Source of the DNA: Prevotella sp. BV3P1
GTDB lineage: Bacteria > Bacteroidota > Bacteroidia > Bacteroidales > Bacteroidaceae
NCBI RefSeq assembly: GCF_000479005.1
Contig: NZ_AWXC01000007.1
Coordinates: 62,001 to 126,000, forward strand
DNA: 64,000 nt
Direction: 5' to 3'
In this document: positions 35,282 through 44,631 of the stretch, one piece after another
Position numbering within the stretch: the stretch's first letter is position 1
Layout of the letters: each line of letters begins with the position of its first letter
Notes under the pieces: model-generated
What the model saw: only the letters and a program-made list of their open reading frames with translations
What the model was told of the DNA's origin: nothing
The model's database searches: none
Translations under genes and position numbers: made by a program

Positions 35282-37384
35282 TTAGGATAATTGGGTTCCC
35301 CGCTGTTGTCGTTTGATGCCGTTGCGCTCCAACAGGGCGTCGATGGTGGGTTCTTGCCCGCGAAAACGCTTGTACAGCGTCATGGGATGCTCTGTTCCAC
35401 CCTTGGAAAGAATGCAATCGCGGAACCGCTGGGCGGTGGTTTGGTCGAAGATGCCGTTTCGCTTGAACACGCTGAAAGCGTCGGCATCCAGCACCTCGGC
35501 CCATTTGTAGCTGTAGTAGCCCGCTGCATAGCCGCCGGCCATGATGTGCGAGAACTGCACCGTCATGCACGTCTCGGGCAGCTGTTTGCCGAGGATGGCC
35601 TTCTCCCAGGCTTTCTTTTCAAAGGGGATGATGTCTTCGTCGAACGCTTCGCGCTGGGTGTAGTAGGCCATGTCGAGCAGTCCGAAGCTCACCTGGCGCA
35701 GACATGCCATGCCTGCCATGAAGTTTCGACTGCGCACGATGCGGTCGATCAGCTCGTCGGGAATCACCTCGCCCGTCTTATAATGGAAGGCGAAGGTCTG
35801 CAAGAACTCGCGCTCAACGGCGAAATTCTCCATGAACTGCGAGGGAAGCTCCACGAAATCCCACCACACGTTGGTACCCGAAAGGCTCTCAAACCGCGTG
35901 TTGGCGAACATGCCGTGCAGCGAATGGCCAAACTCATGCAGGAAAGTTTCCACCTCACCCAGCGTCAGCAGGGCCGGTTTGTCATCCGTAGGCTTGGTGA
36001 AGTTCATCACTAACGACGCATGAGGACGCACGTTGTTGCCCTTGCGGTCTATCCACTGACCTTGAAACTCGGTCATCCAGGCACCGCCCTGCTTGCCCTT
36101 GCGCGGGAAGAAGTCGGCATACAGCACGGCCAGATACGAGCCGTCCCTGTCGGATACCTCGTAGGCTTTCACGTCGGGGTGATACACCGGGATGTCTTTG
36201 TTCTCCTTGAAGGTGATGCCGTACAGGCGGGTAGCCAGTCCGAAGACGCCCTTGATGACGTTCTCCAGCTTGAAGTAAGGGCGTAACATCTCTGCGTCGA
36301 GGTTGTATTTCTCCATCTGTAGTTGATGACTGTAATAGGCCGTGTCCCACGGTTCCATCACAAAGTCGGCTCCCTCCTGGCGCTTGGCAATCTCGCGGAG
36401 CGCCTCTTTCTCTTCCAATGCCGTGGGCTTGTAGGCCGCAATCAGGTCATTGAGCAGCTGGTAGACATTCTCCACCTTGGATGCCATGCGGTGTTTCAGC
36501 ACATAGTCGGCATACGTTTCGTAACCCAAGAGTTGGGCTATTTCGCGGCGCAGGTTGATGAGCCGTTGGCAGATGGCCAGGTTGTTCTCGTCATTTTGGT
36601 GCGTGCACACCGTGTTGCGTGCCATGTACATTTGGCGGCGCAGGTCTCTTTGGGTAGAGTAGGTCATGAACGGCGAGTAGCTGGGTATGTCGAGCGTGAA
36701 CACCCATCCGTCCATATTCCGCTCTTTGGCTGTCATGGCGGCAGCCTCGCGTGCGGTATCGGGCAGTCCGTCCAGTTGTTTCTCGTCGGTGACGTGCAGC
36801 GTGTACGCCTTGTTCTCCTTGAGGAGGTTTTGCGAGAACTGCAGCGACAGCACGCCAGCCTCTTCGGTTAGCTTGCGCAGGTGGTCCTTTCCTTCGTCGT
36901 CGAGCAATGCGCCACTGCGCACGAAGCCGTCGTACGACTTCTCCAGCAGCATCTGCTCCTCGGGCGTCAGCTCGCGATGATGCTCGTAAACATGTTTCAC
37001 GCGCTCGAACAACCGCTTGTTCAGCATCACGTCGTTCGCATGCTTGGTGAGGATGGGACTGAGTTTCTGTGCCAGCTCGTCCAACTGGTCATTGGTTTCG
37101 GCCGACAGCATGCACGAGAAAACGGTTGACACGCGGTCAAGCAAGTCATAATAATGCTCGCCTTTCGAGGTGTCAACGCGCGCGATGGTGTTCTCGAATG
37201 TAGGCTCCTCGGGGTCGTTGATGGTCTTTTCAATGATTTCGTCGTCGCGGCGTATGCCCTCCATGAACGCCTCCTCATAGTGCTCGAAGCGAATGCGGTT
37301 GAACGGCACGGTGTGATGGGGCGTGTCGTATTCTTTGAAAAAAACGTTGTCGTGTTTTGCTTTCTCTATGTTGTTTTCATCCAT
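35282..37384 (-). CDS. M3-family oligopeptidase (dipeptidyl carboxypeptidase/oligopeptidase A type)
   Basis: A 700-residue zinc metallopeptidase with no signal peptide, so likely cytoplasmic. ETFLHEFGHSLHGMF contains the HExxH motif (near residue 485), followed by the downstream glutamate in SGTNVWWDFVELPSQFMENF, which matches the M3 family. Length agrees with Dcp and PrlC. It cleaves short peptides; endo- versus dipeptidase specificity is unknown. It lies upstream of, and 59 bases from, the dCMP deaminase gene. Confidence 0.93.
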   Translation of the reverse strand: MDENNIEKAKHDNVFFKEYDTPHHTVPFNRIRFEHYEEAFMEGIRRDDEIIEKTINDPEEPTFENTIARVDTSKGEHYYDLLDRVSTVFSCMLSAETNDQLDELAQKLSPILTKHANDVMLNKRLFERVKHVYEHHRELTPEEQMLLEKSYDGFVRSGALLDDEGKDHLRKLTEEAGVLSLQFSQNLLKENKAYTLHVTDEKQLDGLPDTAREAAAMTAKERNMDGWVFTLDIPSYSPFMTYSTQRDLRRQMYMARNTVCTHQNDENNLAICQRLINLRREIAQLLGYETYADYVLKHRMASKVENVYQLLNDLIAAYKPTALEEKEALREIAKRQEGADFVMEPWDTAYYSHQLQMEKYNLDAEMLRPYFKLENVIKGVFGLATRLYGITFKENKDIPVYHPDVKAYEVSDRDGSYLAVLYADFFPRKGKQGGAWMTEFQGQWIDRKGNNVRPHASLVMNFTKPTDDKPALLTLGEVETFLHEFGHSLHGMFANTRFESLSGTNVWWDFVELPSQFMENFAVEREFLQTFAFHYKTGEVIPDELIDRIVRSRNFMAGMACLRQVSFGLLDMAYYTQREAFDEDIIPFEKKAWEKAILGKQLPETCMTVQFSHIMAGGYAAGYYSYKWAEVLDADAFSVFKRNGIFDQTTAQRFRDCILSKGGTEHPMTLYKRFRGQEPTIDALLERNGIKRQQRGTQLS

Positions 37385-37412
37385 ACTCGTACTTTCTTCT
37401 TGATGCGTGATG

Positions 37413-37420
37413 CAAAAGTA
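37413..37420 (-). promoter_or_regulatory. -7 box of the M3 peptidase gene
   Basis: TACTTTTG on the minus strand, 29 bases before ATG 37384. The -33 box is unclear. Confidence 0.45.
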
Positions 37421-37514
37421 CGAAAAATATCAGATACACCTTATTATTATAGGGACATTTAACGAATATTAGACACGCATCCATGGGTTGAGGCACCGTC
37501 ATGGGGCGTTTTTC

Positions 37515-37624
37515 CAAACTCATTGAGATTGAAGCCCAAACTCATTGAGATTGGAGGTCAAAGTCAATGAGTTTGGTGGTCAAAGTCAATGAGTTTGGTG
37601 GTCAAAGTCAATGAGATTGGCGTG
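37515..37624. repeat. 22-nt periodic near-palindrome array, cluster E (5 units, the most regular)
   Basis: Five units start at 37515, 37537, 37559, 37581 and 37603. Units 1-2 have core AAACTCA-T-TGAGATT, units 3-4 AAAGTCA-A-TGAGTTT (identical over the full 22 bases), and unit 5 AAAGTCA-A-TGAGATT, a hybrid of the two. It fills the gap between the M3 promoter and the end of the large barrel gene; no gene is visible in that 334-base stretch. Confidence 0.85.
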
Positions 37625-37718
37625 AGTGTATAATAGGCTTCCGTTTTTGTTGTTATTTTATAGGTTTAATGCCCGTCATCCTTAGACTTTTCACGGATGT
37701 GCTATTGCTTGCCGAAGC

Positions 37719-40625
37719 TTATTTTTTCTTTCCGCTGATGTTCAGCTTGTACATCAGGTGCAGCATGACGTAATGGGGAATGGTGTTGAAGCGTGTTTCG
37801 GTTTTGCCTTGTCCATTGACCTCGTACGACACGTTCTTGAGCTGCTGGAAAAGGTCGTAGGCTTCGAGTTTGGCGCTTAACTTTCCCTTGCAGAACGACT
37901 GACTGAGGTAGGCGTTGCACACCCAATTATCAGTGTTGAACGACGGGTCGTCGTATCCTCTGCGGCTGAACATCTTCAGATCCATGCCTGTTTCCAGTCC
38001 GAAGCCGAAATGATAAGACCCCACGATGCCGTAGTTGAAGTCGTAAGCGTTGATGGTGTGGAAGTTTTCCCGCCTACTGTTGACGTTGCGCCAGCCCAAA
38101 GAGCCTACCAAACTGCAGGTGGCACCTTCTTTTTGGTAGTTCAGCGAGAGTTCGTTTCGCGTCCAGTGGTTGTTCACCTTGCTCAGTACGCTTTCGGTAT
38201 GTCCCTCCACAGCCGTGAGGTCTACGTTGCGACTGTAACGGTATTCCAATTTATTGTCCAGTGTGAAGTATTTTGCACTGTCTAACGGGCAGTTGTAATA
38301 GATGCCTGCCGTGCCAGCCCAGTTGCCTTTCACATTCTGCGGTTTGTAGGTGTAAACGCCCGTTGTAGGGTTGAAGGTGAAGCCGTTGGCGATGGCGTTT
38401 TGTTGCACATTGAGCGAAAAATCCAAAGTTGGCCACTTGTATCGCCTGTTGTGTTGGTCAGCAAAGTGAATTATGGTAAAGTAGGTCGTGGTGTTTTTGA
38501 GGTTTGGGTTGCCCAACGAGATCGCCAAGGGGTTAGAGTCGTCGCGCCTGTCGATTTTCGAATACAGGTCAGGCATGCCGATTCTCATGTGACCATAAGC
38601 CAAGATGCTGTATTGATTGTAGGTGGCGCCCATGTTCAGGTTATATGATGTCTTCCATGTCTGTTGACTGATGTTGGTGTTGAGAGCCGTACTCCTGTAG
38701 TCCAGACGTTGTTTTTCGTGTTGAACGGGGATGTAGAGACCCATATAGAATGAGTTCTTGCCACTTTCTTTACGGTAGGTGATGTTCAAAGACAATTCCT
38801 GTGTCTGTGTCTTCAAATATCCTTGGTAACTGTTGTTGGAGTCCAATGCTCGCCGAAGAGCGTCGCGTGACGAGGGCAGGGTTCCCAATTCGTGTGCTTG
38901 CTGTTGCCAGTCTTGCAGCTGATCCAGTCGGTATTTTGAGTTGTTGGTGTATTTCATTTGTTGGTTGAAAGAGAATTCTGGAAGGAAAGTCCAGCCACTT
39001 GGAAGTTGGTATCTATAGTTTACGGATGCGTAATACTCGTAGCTGTGCGAGGGCGTGTCATCGTATCGGTCGCGTTGATCTTTGGCTGTCGCACCCTGCA
39101 GGTAGTCTAATCGATATTGTTCGAATGCCGTTCGTTTGGTGTTGTCATAGCTGAAAGAACCTTGGAAGAAGATGTTGTCTCCCGATTTCAAAAGGTAGGA
39201 ACCATATAGGCGATTGGATGTCTGGAACGAATAACCTTCTCCAAGACTTTGATTTTGCTGTCTGTTGAGGACTGCGTCTTGCACTCGCCGACTCCATGGC
39301 GTGGTGAACAAGGTGTCAAGAACGGCTTGGGTGTCGCCCCAGGGCGCCGGGTCTTGTTTGAAGGAGCCAGCACGTAGGATGCTCCAGTTGTCACTTTTGC
39401 GGTAAGTGAGACTGTTCTCAACACGTAGCCAGAAGGGTTTACTCATCTCAAATTGGTGTTCGAGCTGGGTCTCGAAGTTTTTCGAGCTGCTCTCTGACAC
39501 GCTTCTTGAATAGCTGTTGTTGCCCGTGTTGAGGAACGATTCGGTGGCTGTTTGGCTCACATTGTGGCTGTTTTGCCAGGAAACACTGGTCGACACGTTG
39601 TCGGTGATGGTGTTTTTGTCGTTGCTGGTAGCAAGGTTCAGCCCCACTGTCTTCTGCGTTACCTGTCCGTAGGGCATCTTGGTTGGGTCCCAGTCGCCTT
39701 TCTCGCCGGGCTTGCGGTCTTCGTTCACGTTGTTGAGGTTGGCGAAGACAGACATCTGTAGCCGTGGGTTGAAATACAGACCGAAAAGCTTTGTGGCGTA
39801 TCGGCTGTTGGTACCTCCGGCTATGTCGGCGTTGGCGATGAAGTTTTTCTCATACTCTTTCTTTAGTTGGATGTCCATAACGTAGTCTTTCTTCTCCACA
39901 TCCACGCCCAAGGCTTTGCTCTTCTCGGTGCTTTTCTCAAACACCTGCAAGTCTTTGACGGTGTAGCTGGGCAGGTTTTCTATCAGTGTTTTGTTGTCTT
40001 TCTTGAAGAAATCTTTTCCGTTGAGCGTCAGATAATCTAATTTTCGCCCATTGATGAAAATCTCTCCGTGGCTGTTGAGTGTGGCTCCCGGCAGCTGCCT
40101 AATCAACGCGTCGAGCATACTTCCCTGTGGAAGGTTGAAGGCTTCGGCGTTGAAGACCAAGGTGTCACCTTTCATCACCATCTTGATTTTGGTGCTTTTC
40201 ACCACCACTTCGTCCAGCGTATGCTCTTTGTCTTCCATGCGTTTGCGCTGGATGGGCATGTCATCCAAGTCAATGCTGCTCTGTCTACCTTTGAAAAGTA
40301 GTTCGTGGTTGATGTACGTAGTTTGGTAATCGGGGTGCTCTATCTTGAAGATGTAGGTGTCTTCGCTCAGCTTCTTTCGTAGATAGAAGTAGGCATCGGG
40401 GTGTATGGCTTCTTTATTCCATGTGACAGTTCGGCAGGTGTCCACCATCACACTGTCGGAATTCATGATGGTGATCTTGGCGTCAAGCACGCAGAGATGG
40501 GTGAAAGAATCGACCACACGACCGTAGATATCAACGTTGCGTTCTTTCTTGTGGTGTGCTGTCTGTGGTAAGGCTTGTGTGAATAACAGCAACAAAGCCC
40601 AACATAGGAGAGATAGTCTTTTCAT
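37719..40625 (-). CDS. Large outer-membrane beta-barrel protein (TonB-receptor-like, carboxypeptidase-like N-domain)
   Basis: The 968-residue protein has a signal peptide (ending TQALPQ), an N-terminal Ig-like carboxypeptidase-regulatory domain (about 30-120), a plug-like domain (about 140-230; LDEVVVKSTKIKM, MLDALIRQLPGATLNSHGEIFINGRKLDYLTLNGKDFF) and a long barrel ending YVMLHLMYKLNISGKKK. This is a known Bacteroidetes group of outer-membrane proteins related to TonB receptors, without the TonB box or SusD partner seen here. Substrate is unknown. It is monocistronic. Confidence 0.85.
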   Translation of the reverse strand: MKRLSLLCWALLLLFTQALPQTAHHKKERNVDIYGRVVDSFTHLCVLDAKITIMNSDSVMVDTCRTVTWNKEAIHPDAYFYLRKKLSEDTYIFKIEHPDYQTTYINHELLFKGRQSSIDLDDMPIQRKRMEDKEHTLDEVVVKSTKIKMVMKGDTLVFNAEAFNLPQGSMLDALIRQLPGATLNSHGEIFINGRKLDYLTLNGKDFFKKDNKTLIENLPSYTVKDLQVFEKSTEKSKALGVDVEKKDYVMDIQLKKEYEKNFIANADIAGGTNSRYATKLFGLYFNPRLQMSVFANLNNVNEDRKPGEKGDWDPTKMPYGQVTQKTVGLNLATSNDKNTITDNVSTSVSWQNSHNVSQTATESFLNTGNNSYSRSVSESSSKNFETQLEHQFEMSKPFWLRVENSLTYRKSDNWSILRAGSFKQDPAPWGDTQAVLDTLFTTPWSRRVQDAVLNRQQNQSLGEGYSFQTSNRLYGSYLLKSGDNIFFQGSFSYDNTKRTAFEQYRLDYLQGATAKDQRDRYDDTPSHSYEYYASVNYRYQLPSGWTFLPEFSFNQQMKYTNNSKYRLDQLQDWQQQAHELGTLPSSRDALRRALDSNNSYQGYLKTQTQELSLNITYRKESGKNSFYMGLYIPVQHEKQRLDYRSTALNTNISQQTWKTSYNLNMGATYNQYSILAYGHMRIGMPDLYSKIDRRDDSNPLAISLGNPNLKNTTTYFTIIHFADQHNRRYKWPTLDFSLNVQQNAIANGFTFNPTTGVYTYKPQNVKGNWAGTAGIYYNCPLDSAKYFTLDNKLEYRYSRNVDLTAVEGHTESVLSKVNNHWTRNELSLNYQKEGATCSLVGSLGWRNVNSRRENFHTINAYDFNYGIVGSYHFGFGLETGMDLKMFSRRGYDDPSFNTDNWVCNAYLSQSFCKGKLSAKLEAYDLFQQLKNVSYEVNGQGKTETRFNTIPHYVMLHLMYKLNISGKKK

Positions 40626-40665
40626 GTTCGTGTATGATTGATGTATATATTTATTCGGTTGTTCG

Positions 40666-41325
40666 TTAGGTTAGTCGCTCCAGTGCCGGCACCGTGACGT
40701 GTCCTCTGGTGAGTTTTACCAGACCATCGGTCTGCATGGCGTTCAAAGCAATGGATATATCCAGGCGAGAGGCGTTGAGTTCGGCGGCCAGTCTCACCAT
40801 CTTGATTTTGAAAACCTTTTCTCCCGCGGGTCGCAGCGAGCGGTCTTTGAAGAAGTGGATGATGCGTTGACGGAGGTCAGTAGGTTGAGGATGCCATGGC
40901 TGTCGCTGCATGCGTTGGCTTTGGGTGGAGATGATGTTCAGCAGATTGAGGCGGAACACGATGAGTTGGTTGGTGAGTTGTACGACGTGGGCCTTGCTGA
41001 TGGACATCGTGTTGCAAGGCGTTTTGGCCGTGTAGGTGCGCATGAAATGCTGGTTGAGGCCAAAGAGATGTTCTGGTTCGATGACCTGTGGCGCCCTCAG
41101 AGGTTCCGTCAGCGTGTAGCCATGGTCATCGGCGTGCGTCGTAACGCTCATCGTTCCATCCAACAAAAAGGTCAACTGGTGGCATGGCATGTCCTCTCTC
41201 ACCATCACATCCCCTGCCTTGTGTTGCAGGAAAGCAAAAGGAATGCTTTCCGCCATGGCCCATAAATCTTGCTGACTGAGCCCTTGGAAGAGGGGAAGGG
41301 TGAGGAGTTTGTCGTAGGAGGTCAT
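40666..41325 (-). CDS. Crp/Fnr-family transcriptional regulator
   Basis: A 219-residue protein (MTSYDKLLTLPLFQGLSQQDLW) with an N-terminal cyclic-nucleotide-type beta-roll (about 20-110) and a C-terminal winged helix-turn-helix (VRLAAELNASRLDISIALNAMQTDGLVKLTRGHVTVPAL). No FeS cysteine pattern is obvious, so it is Crp-like rather than classical Fnr. Its ATG overlaps the apbE stop as ATGA, so the two are translationally coupled, which suggests it may regulate apbE. Confidence 0.86.
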   Translation of the reverse strand: MTSYDKLLTLPLFQGLSQQDLWAMAESIPFAFLQHKAGDVMVREDMPCHQLTFLLDGTMSVTTHADDHGYTLTEPLRAPQVIEPEHLFGLNQHFMRTYTAKTPCNTMSISKAHVVQLTNQLIVFRLNLLNIISTQSQRMQRQPWHPQPTDLRQRIIHFFKDRSLRPAGEKVFKIKMVRLAAELNASRLDISIALNAMQTDGLVKLTRGHVTVPALERLT

Positions 41326-42437
41326 TTGCTGATCTTGTTTTTCAGCGAGGGTGAGAACCAAACATCATAGCGTCCGTCGGCGTTGGTGTATATCAGATAG
41401 ACCATCAGGTCAGGATGTCGTTGTAAAACTTCTTTTGTCTTATCCAGTCCAAGCACCATGAATGCCGTGGCGTATGCGTCGGCTTTGGCGCATGTGTTGG
41501 CCAAGACGGTGGCCGAGAGGATGTTGTGTTGTACGGGATAACCTGTCTTTGGATCGATAGTATGTGCGTATTTCTTGCCGTTCTTGTAGTAGAATCGGCG
41601 GTAATTGCCGCTGGTCGCCATGGCCTTGTCGGTGACATTGAGCACCGTTTGCAGCTCGTTGTTCGTCTGAGTGGAATCGTCTGTGGGCTTGGTGACGCCA
41701 ATCTTCCATGGCAATCGCTTGTCGCTGTTGCCGCTGGTGATGACCTCACCCCCAATCTCCACCATGAAATTCTTCACGTCTTTCGACCGCAATAGTTGGG
41801 CTACGGCGTCGCATCCGTAGCCTTTGGCAATGCCCGAGCAGTCGAGCATGATGCGTGAATCTTGCTTCTTTACGGTACTTCCCATGACAGCTACTTTGTC
41901 ATAGCCTGTAAGAGTCAGCAGACTATCAATGGTATGCTTGGTGGGTTGGATGCCAGACTTAAAGCCAAAGCCCCATGCATTGACCAAAGGAGCCACGGTA
42001 ATATCGAAGGCTCCGTTGGTATCTTTCGACACTTGCTTGGCTAAGTCGAACACTTCGACGAACATCTGGTTAAGCTGAACGTGGATGTTGCGGTTGATTT
42101 TTGAGATGATGGACTGTTCTTCAAAGGTCGAGAAGGTCATGTCTACCTTGTGAAGTTGCGCCAATATCTCTTTGTGCAAGTCTTTGTTCGACTGATATGT
42201 AATATTGTATGTGGTGCCGAAGACTTGTCCTGAGTTGTGTTGGTACGGCATGCTCTGCTGTTGACGGATGATGATGACCGAACCAACAATGAGGAAAAGG
42301 AGGAAAAACAGCTTGAGCAACTTCTTCCAACGCAATGGGTTGGAAGGGACGGTCTTGCGCTGTTCGTCAAGTGGAGCGTTGCTGCGATTCCGCTGGTCTT
42401 TGTTTATTTCGTTTGAATTGCTTTGCCTATCATTCAT
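41322..42437 (-). CDS. apbE: FAD:protein FMN transferase
   Basis: ApbE transfers FMN from FAD onto threonine of target proteins such as Nqr and Rnf subunits. The 371-residue protein has a cytoplasmic N-terminus of about 35 residues, one membrane helix (about 38-58, LFFLLFLIVGSVIII) and the ApbE domain: FSTFEEQSIISKIN, LDCSGIAKGYGCDAVAQLL, VEIGGEVITSG, and HTIDPKTGYPVQHNILSATVLANTCAKADAYATAFMVLG. It is fused to the end of the inner membrane, facing the periplasm. The next gene is coupled. Confidence 0.94.
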   Translation of the reverse strand: MNDRQSNSNEINKDQRNRSNAPLDEQRKTVPSNPLRWKKLLKLFFLLFLIVGSVIIIRQQQSMPYQHNSGQVFGTTYNITYQSNKDLHKEILAQLHKVDMTFSTFEEQSIISKINRNIHVQLNQMFVEVFDLAKQVSKDTNGAFDITVAPLVNAWGFGFKSGIQPTKHTIDSLLTLTGYDKVAVMGSTVKKQDSRIMLDCSGIAKGYGCDAVAQLLRSKDVKNFMVEIGGEVITSGNSDKRLPWKIGVTKPTDDSTQTNNELQTVLNVTDKAMATSGNYRRFYYKNGKKYAHTIDPKTGYPVQHNILSATVLANTCAKADAYATAFMVLGLDKTKEVLQRHPDLMVYLIYTNADGRYDVWFSPSLKNKISK

Positions 42438-42549
42438 ACTTTTACTGTCATTAAGTTCAAACTAACTTGTTATTCTTCTGGCCAGTGCCGCTCATTCGCT
42501 CTTCATTGCCTTGGAAGATGATGGAAGAGGCACGTTGGTCATTCCTTGT

Positions 42550-43242
42550 CTACCATTCAATGATTACGTTGAATGTTCCACCCAGGGGCGTTCCGCTGTA
42601 CTTTCCAAAGCCTGGAACGTACCAAGGATGGCCCGCTTCGTTCTTGGTATTGGCAAGACGTCGTTTGTAACGAGCGCTCCATCCCAAACGGAAAGGCCCC
42701 CAAATTTTGGCATCTACGCCTACAACCCCTTCCATCCAATGATATTGGTTGTCGATGTCAGTCAGCTCAAAGGGAATCTGTGTCTTCCAAACGGGGTCGA
42801 GAAGGCCCGGATGTGTTACCGAGTATTTGAACTTGCTGTAACCATATCGCACGCCAACATACAGGCGGTAATCGTCGTTTTTGTTCTTCATCATGTTGAA
42901 GTCAACGCCTATTCTTCCGTATGGAGCTTTCGAAGTGTAATGCAAGTGCGTGCTCGGATCCTCGCTGTCAGCCTGGCCATAGCCCAGTTCGACAACGGGG
43001 AAGTATTTGTTGCGCAGGCTTACTCTTGCGGCTACTTCATACTGTCCGTAGTCGGAAAACTGCATCTGTGCGAGTCCCACCAGGTCACCAGAAACGGCAA
43101 TGTGCCTGAAAAAGGACAGCGTATCTTTGGGTTGGATGACGATGGCCTTGCGCCTTTGTGCCATAACGGCCACTTGTGTCACGAGCAAGAGGCTAATGCA
43201 GATAGCTCTTGAAATAGATATAGAAATGTGCTTTTGTAGCAT
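42550..43242 (-). CDS. DUF6048-like outer-membrane protein
   Basis: A 230-residue protein with a signal peptide (ending VAVMAQ) and an 8- to 10-strand barrel pattern (VAARVSLRNKYFPVVELGYGQ, DYRLYVGVRYGYSKFKYS, FRLGWSARYKRRL) ending FNVIIEW. From memory it resembles DUF6048, a Bacteroidales family that follows a DUF6452 lipoprotein gene; this neighbour pair is present here. It overlaps the lipoprotein gene by 50 bases. Confidence 0.75.
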   Translation of the reverse strand: MLQKHISISISRAICISLLLVTQVAVMAQRRKAIVIQPKDTLSFFRHIAVSGDLVGLAQMQFSDYGQYEVAARVSLRNKYFPVVELGYGQADSEDPSTHLHYTSKAPYGRIGVDFNMMKNKNDDYRLYVGVRYGYSKFKYSVTHPGLLDPVWKTQIPFELTDIDNQYHWMEGVVGVDAKIWGPFRLGWSARYKRRLANTKNEAGHPWYVPGFGKYSGTPLGGTFNVIIEW

Positions 43243-43672
43243 CGTAGTTCACGTTTTCATTGTGTATGACCACAGAGTCGATGGTATGTTTGGTGTAATC
43301 CACTCGTTTGATTTGATGGAAGACAGCCGGTGGACAGTCAACCGACTCGAAATGCGGATGATCTTCCTTGGTGATGCGCAGCGTATCAATGAAACTTTTG
43401 TTCTGCTGAGTGGTCATCTTGAAGTAAAGAATGTCCTCGGGTTGCGCGTAACTCATGGGCAATAGGAAGCTGTCTATGCCGATTGCCTTGTTCAGCAGCA
43501 CCGTATCGCCGCTCGTAGTGCGTGGAGTGGTGATGGTAAGCGTATCTTGCAGTTTGGCAACATCACCTTTGAGCTTGTACGAAGTGGTCACTGTGTTGTT
43601 CAGCGGACAATCGATTGTAGAGCACGAGGTGATGGCCAATACCATCAAAATTACGTCAATTATTTTTCGCAT
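43193..43672 (-). CDS. DUF6452-like lipoprotein
   Basis: A 159-residue lipoprotein (lipobox AITSC near residue 17). From memory it resembles DUF6452, whose genes pair with DUF6048 barrels. It overlaps the barrel gene by 50 bases and the upstream glycosyltransferase by 13 bases, so all three form one tightly coupled operon. Function unknown. Confidence 0.75.
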   Translation of the reverse strand: MRKIIDVILMVLAITSCSTIDCPLNNTVTTSYKLKGDVAKLQDTLTITTPRTTSGDTVLLNKAIGIDSFLLPMSYAQPEDILYFKMTTQQNKSFIDTLRITKEDHPHFESVDCPPAVFHQIKRVDYTKHTIDSVVIHNENVNYDATKAHFYIYFKSYLH

Positions 43673-44622
43673 CGTATGGTTTTTTCTATCTGGTAATCGT
43701 TCCTACCGGGGTTAGAGCGACTGATGAGGTCGCCTAAGAAGCCCGCTAAGAACAGTTGAGTGCCAATGAGCATGGTGGTAAGGGCGATGAAAAAGTAGGG
43801 CGAGTCGGTGATCAAACGCATCGGGATGCCGTTCGACAGGGCGTAAACCTTCTCTGCTCCAAGGATGATCACGGCAATCAATCCCACCAAGAACATCAGC
43901 GAACCGAGGAAACCGAAAACATGCATCGGCTTTTTGCCGAAGTTTGACAGGAACCAAAGGGTGATGAGGTCGAGGTAACCGTTGAAGAATCGGTTGAAAC
44001 CAAACTTGGATGTACCGTATTTCCGCGCCTGGTGATGCACCACCTTCTCGCCAATTTTATCGAAACCGGCACTCTTTGCCAGGTAGGGGATGTAGCGATG
44101 CATCTCGCCATACACCTCAATATTTTTCACAACCTCGCGCCTGTAGGCCTTCAGTCCACAGTTGAAGTCGTGCAAGTTCTTGATGCCGCTAATCTTGCGG
44201 GCCGTGGCATTGAAGAGTTTCGTGGGCAATGTCTTGCTCAATGGGTCGTAACGTTTTTGCTTATAACCCGAAACCAAGTCGTAACCATCCACGGTAATCA
44301 TGCGATACAGTTCTGGAATCTCGTCGGGAGAGTCTTGCAGGTCGGCATCCATCGTGATGACCACGTCGCCTTGGGCCTCCTTGAATCCGCAGTAAAGTGC
44401 CGGACTCTTTCCATAATTACGACGAAAACAGATGCCTCGCACGTGCTCTGATTGGCCGGCAAGGCGCTGGATGACGTTCCAAGAGCCGTCGGTAGAACCG
44501 TCGTTCACGAAGATAACTTCGTACGAATAGGCGTTTTGTTGCATGACACGCTCAATCCAAGCGTATAGTTCGGGTAGTGATTCTTCCTCGTTGAAAAGAG
44601 GGATGACAACAGATATGTCCAT
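43660..44622 (-). CDS. Family 2 glycosyltransferase, polyprenyl-phosphate type
   Basis: The 320-residue protein starts MDISVVIPLFNEEESLPELYAWIE (ATG 44622; the longer in-frame extension lacks family similarity), then VIFVNDGSTDGSWN, FRRNYGKSPALYCGF and ITMDADLQDSPDEIPEL (the DxD-like metal site). Two C-terminal membrane helices (about 235-260 and 270-295) give it the layout of DPM1/GtrB-like enzymes that glycosylate undecaprenyl phosphate. A LISRSNPGRNDYQI tail follows. Confidence 0.9.
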   Translation of the reverse strand: MDISVVIPLFNEEESLPELYAWIERVMQQNAYSYEVIFVNDGSTDGSWNVIQRLAGQSEHVRGICFRRNYGKSPALYCGFKEAQGDVVITMDADLQDSPDEIPELYRMITVDGYDLVSGYKQKRYDPLSKTLPTKLFNATARKISGIKNLHDFNCGLKAYRREVVKNIEVYGEMHRYIPYLAKSAGFDKIGEKVVHHQARKYGTSKFGFNRFFNGYLDLITLWFLSNFGKKPMHVFGFLGSLMFLVGLIAVIILGAEKVYALSNGIPMRLITDSPYFFIALTTMLIGTQLFLAGFLGDLISRSNPGRNDYQIEKTIRCEK

Positions 44623-44631
44623 AGTATTCTG

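Noticed and set aside
37515-37624. CRISPR array
   Set aside because: The units are contiguous, without unique spacers of constant length, the repeats are only partly conserved, and no cas genes are present.
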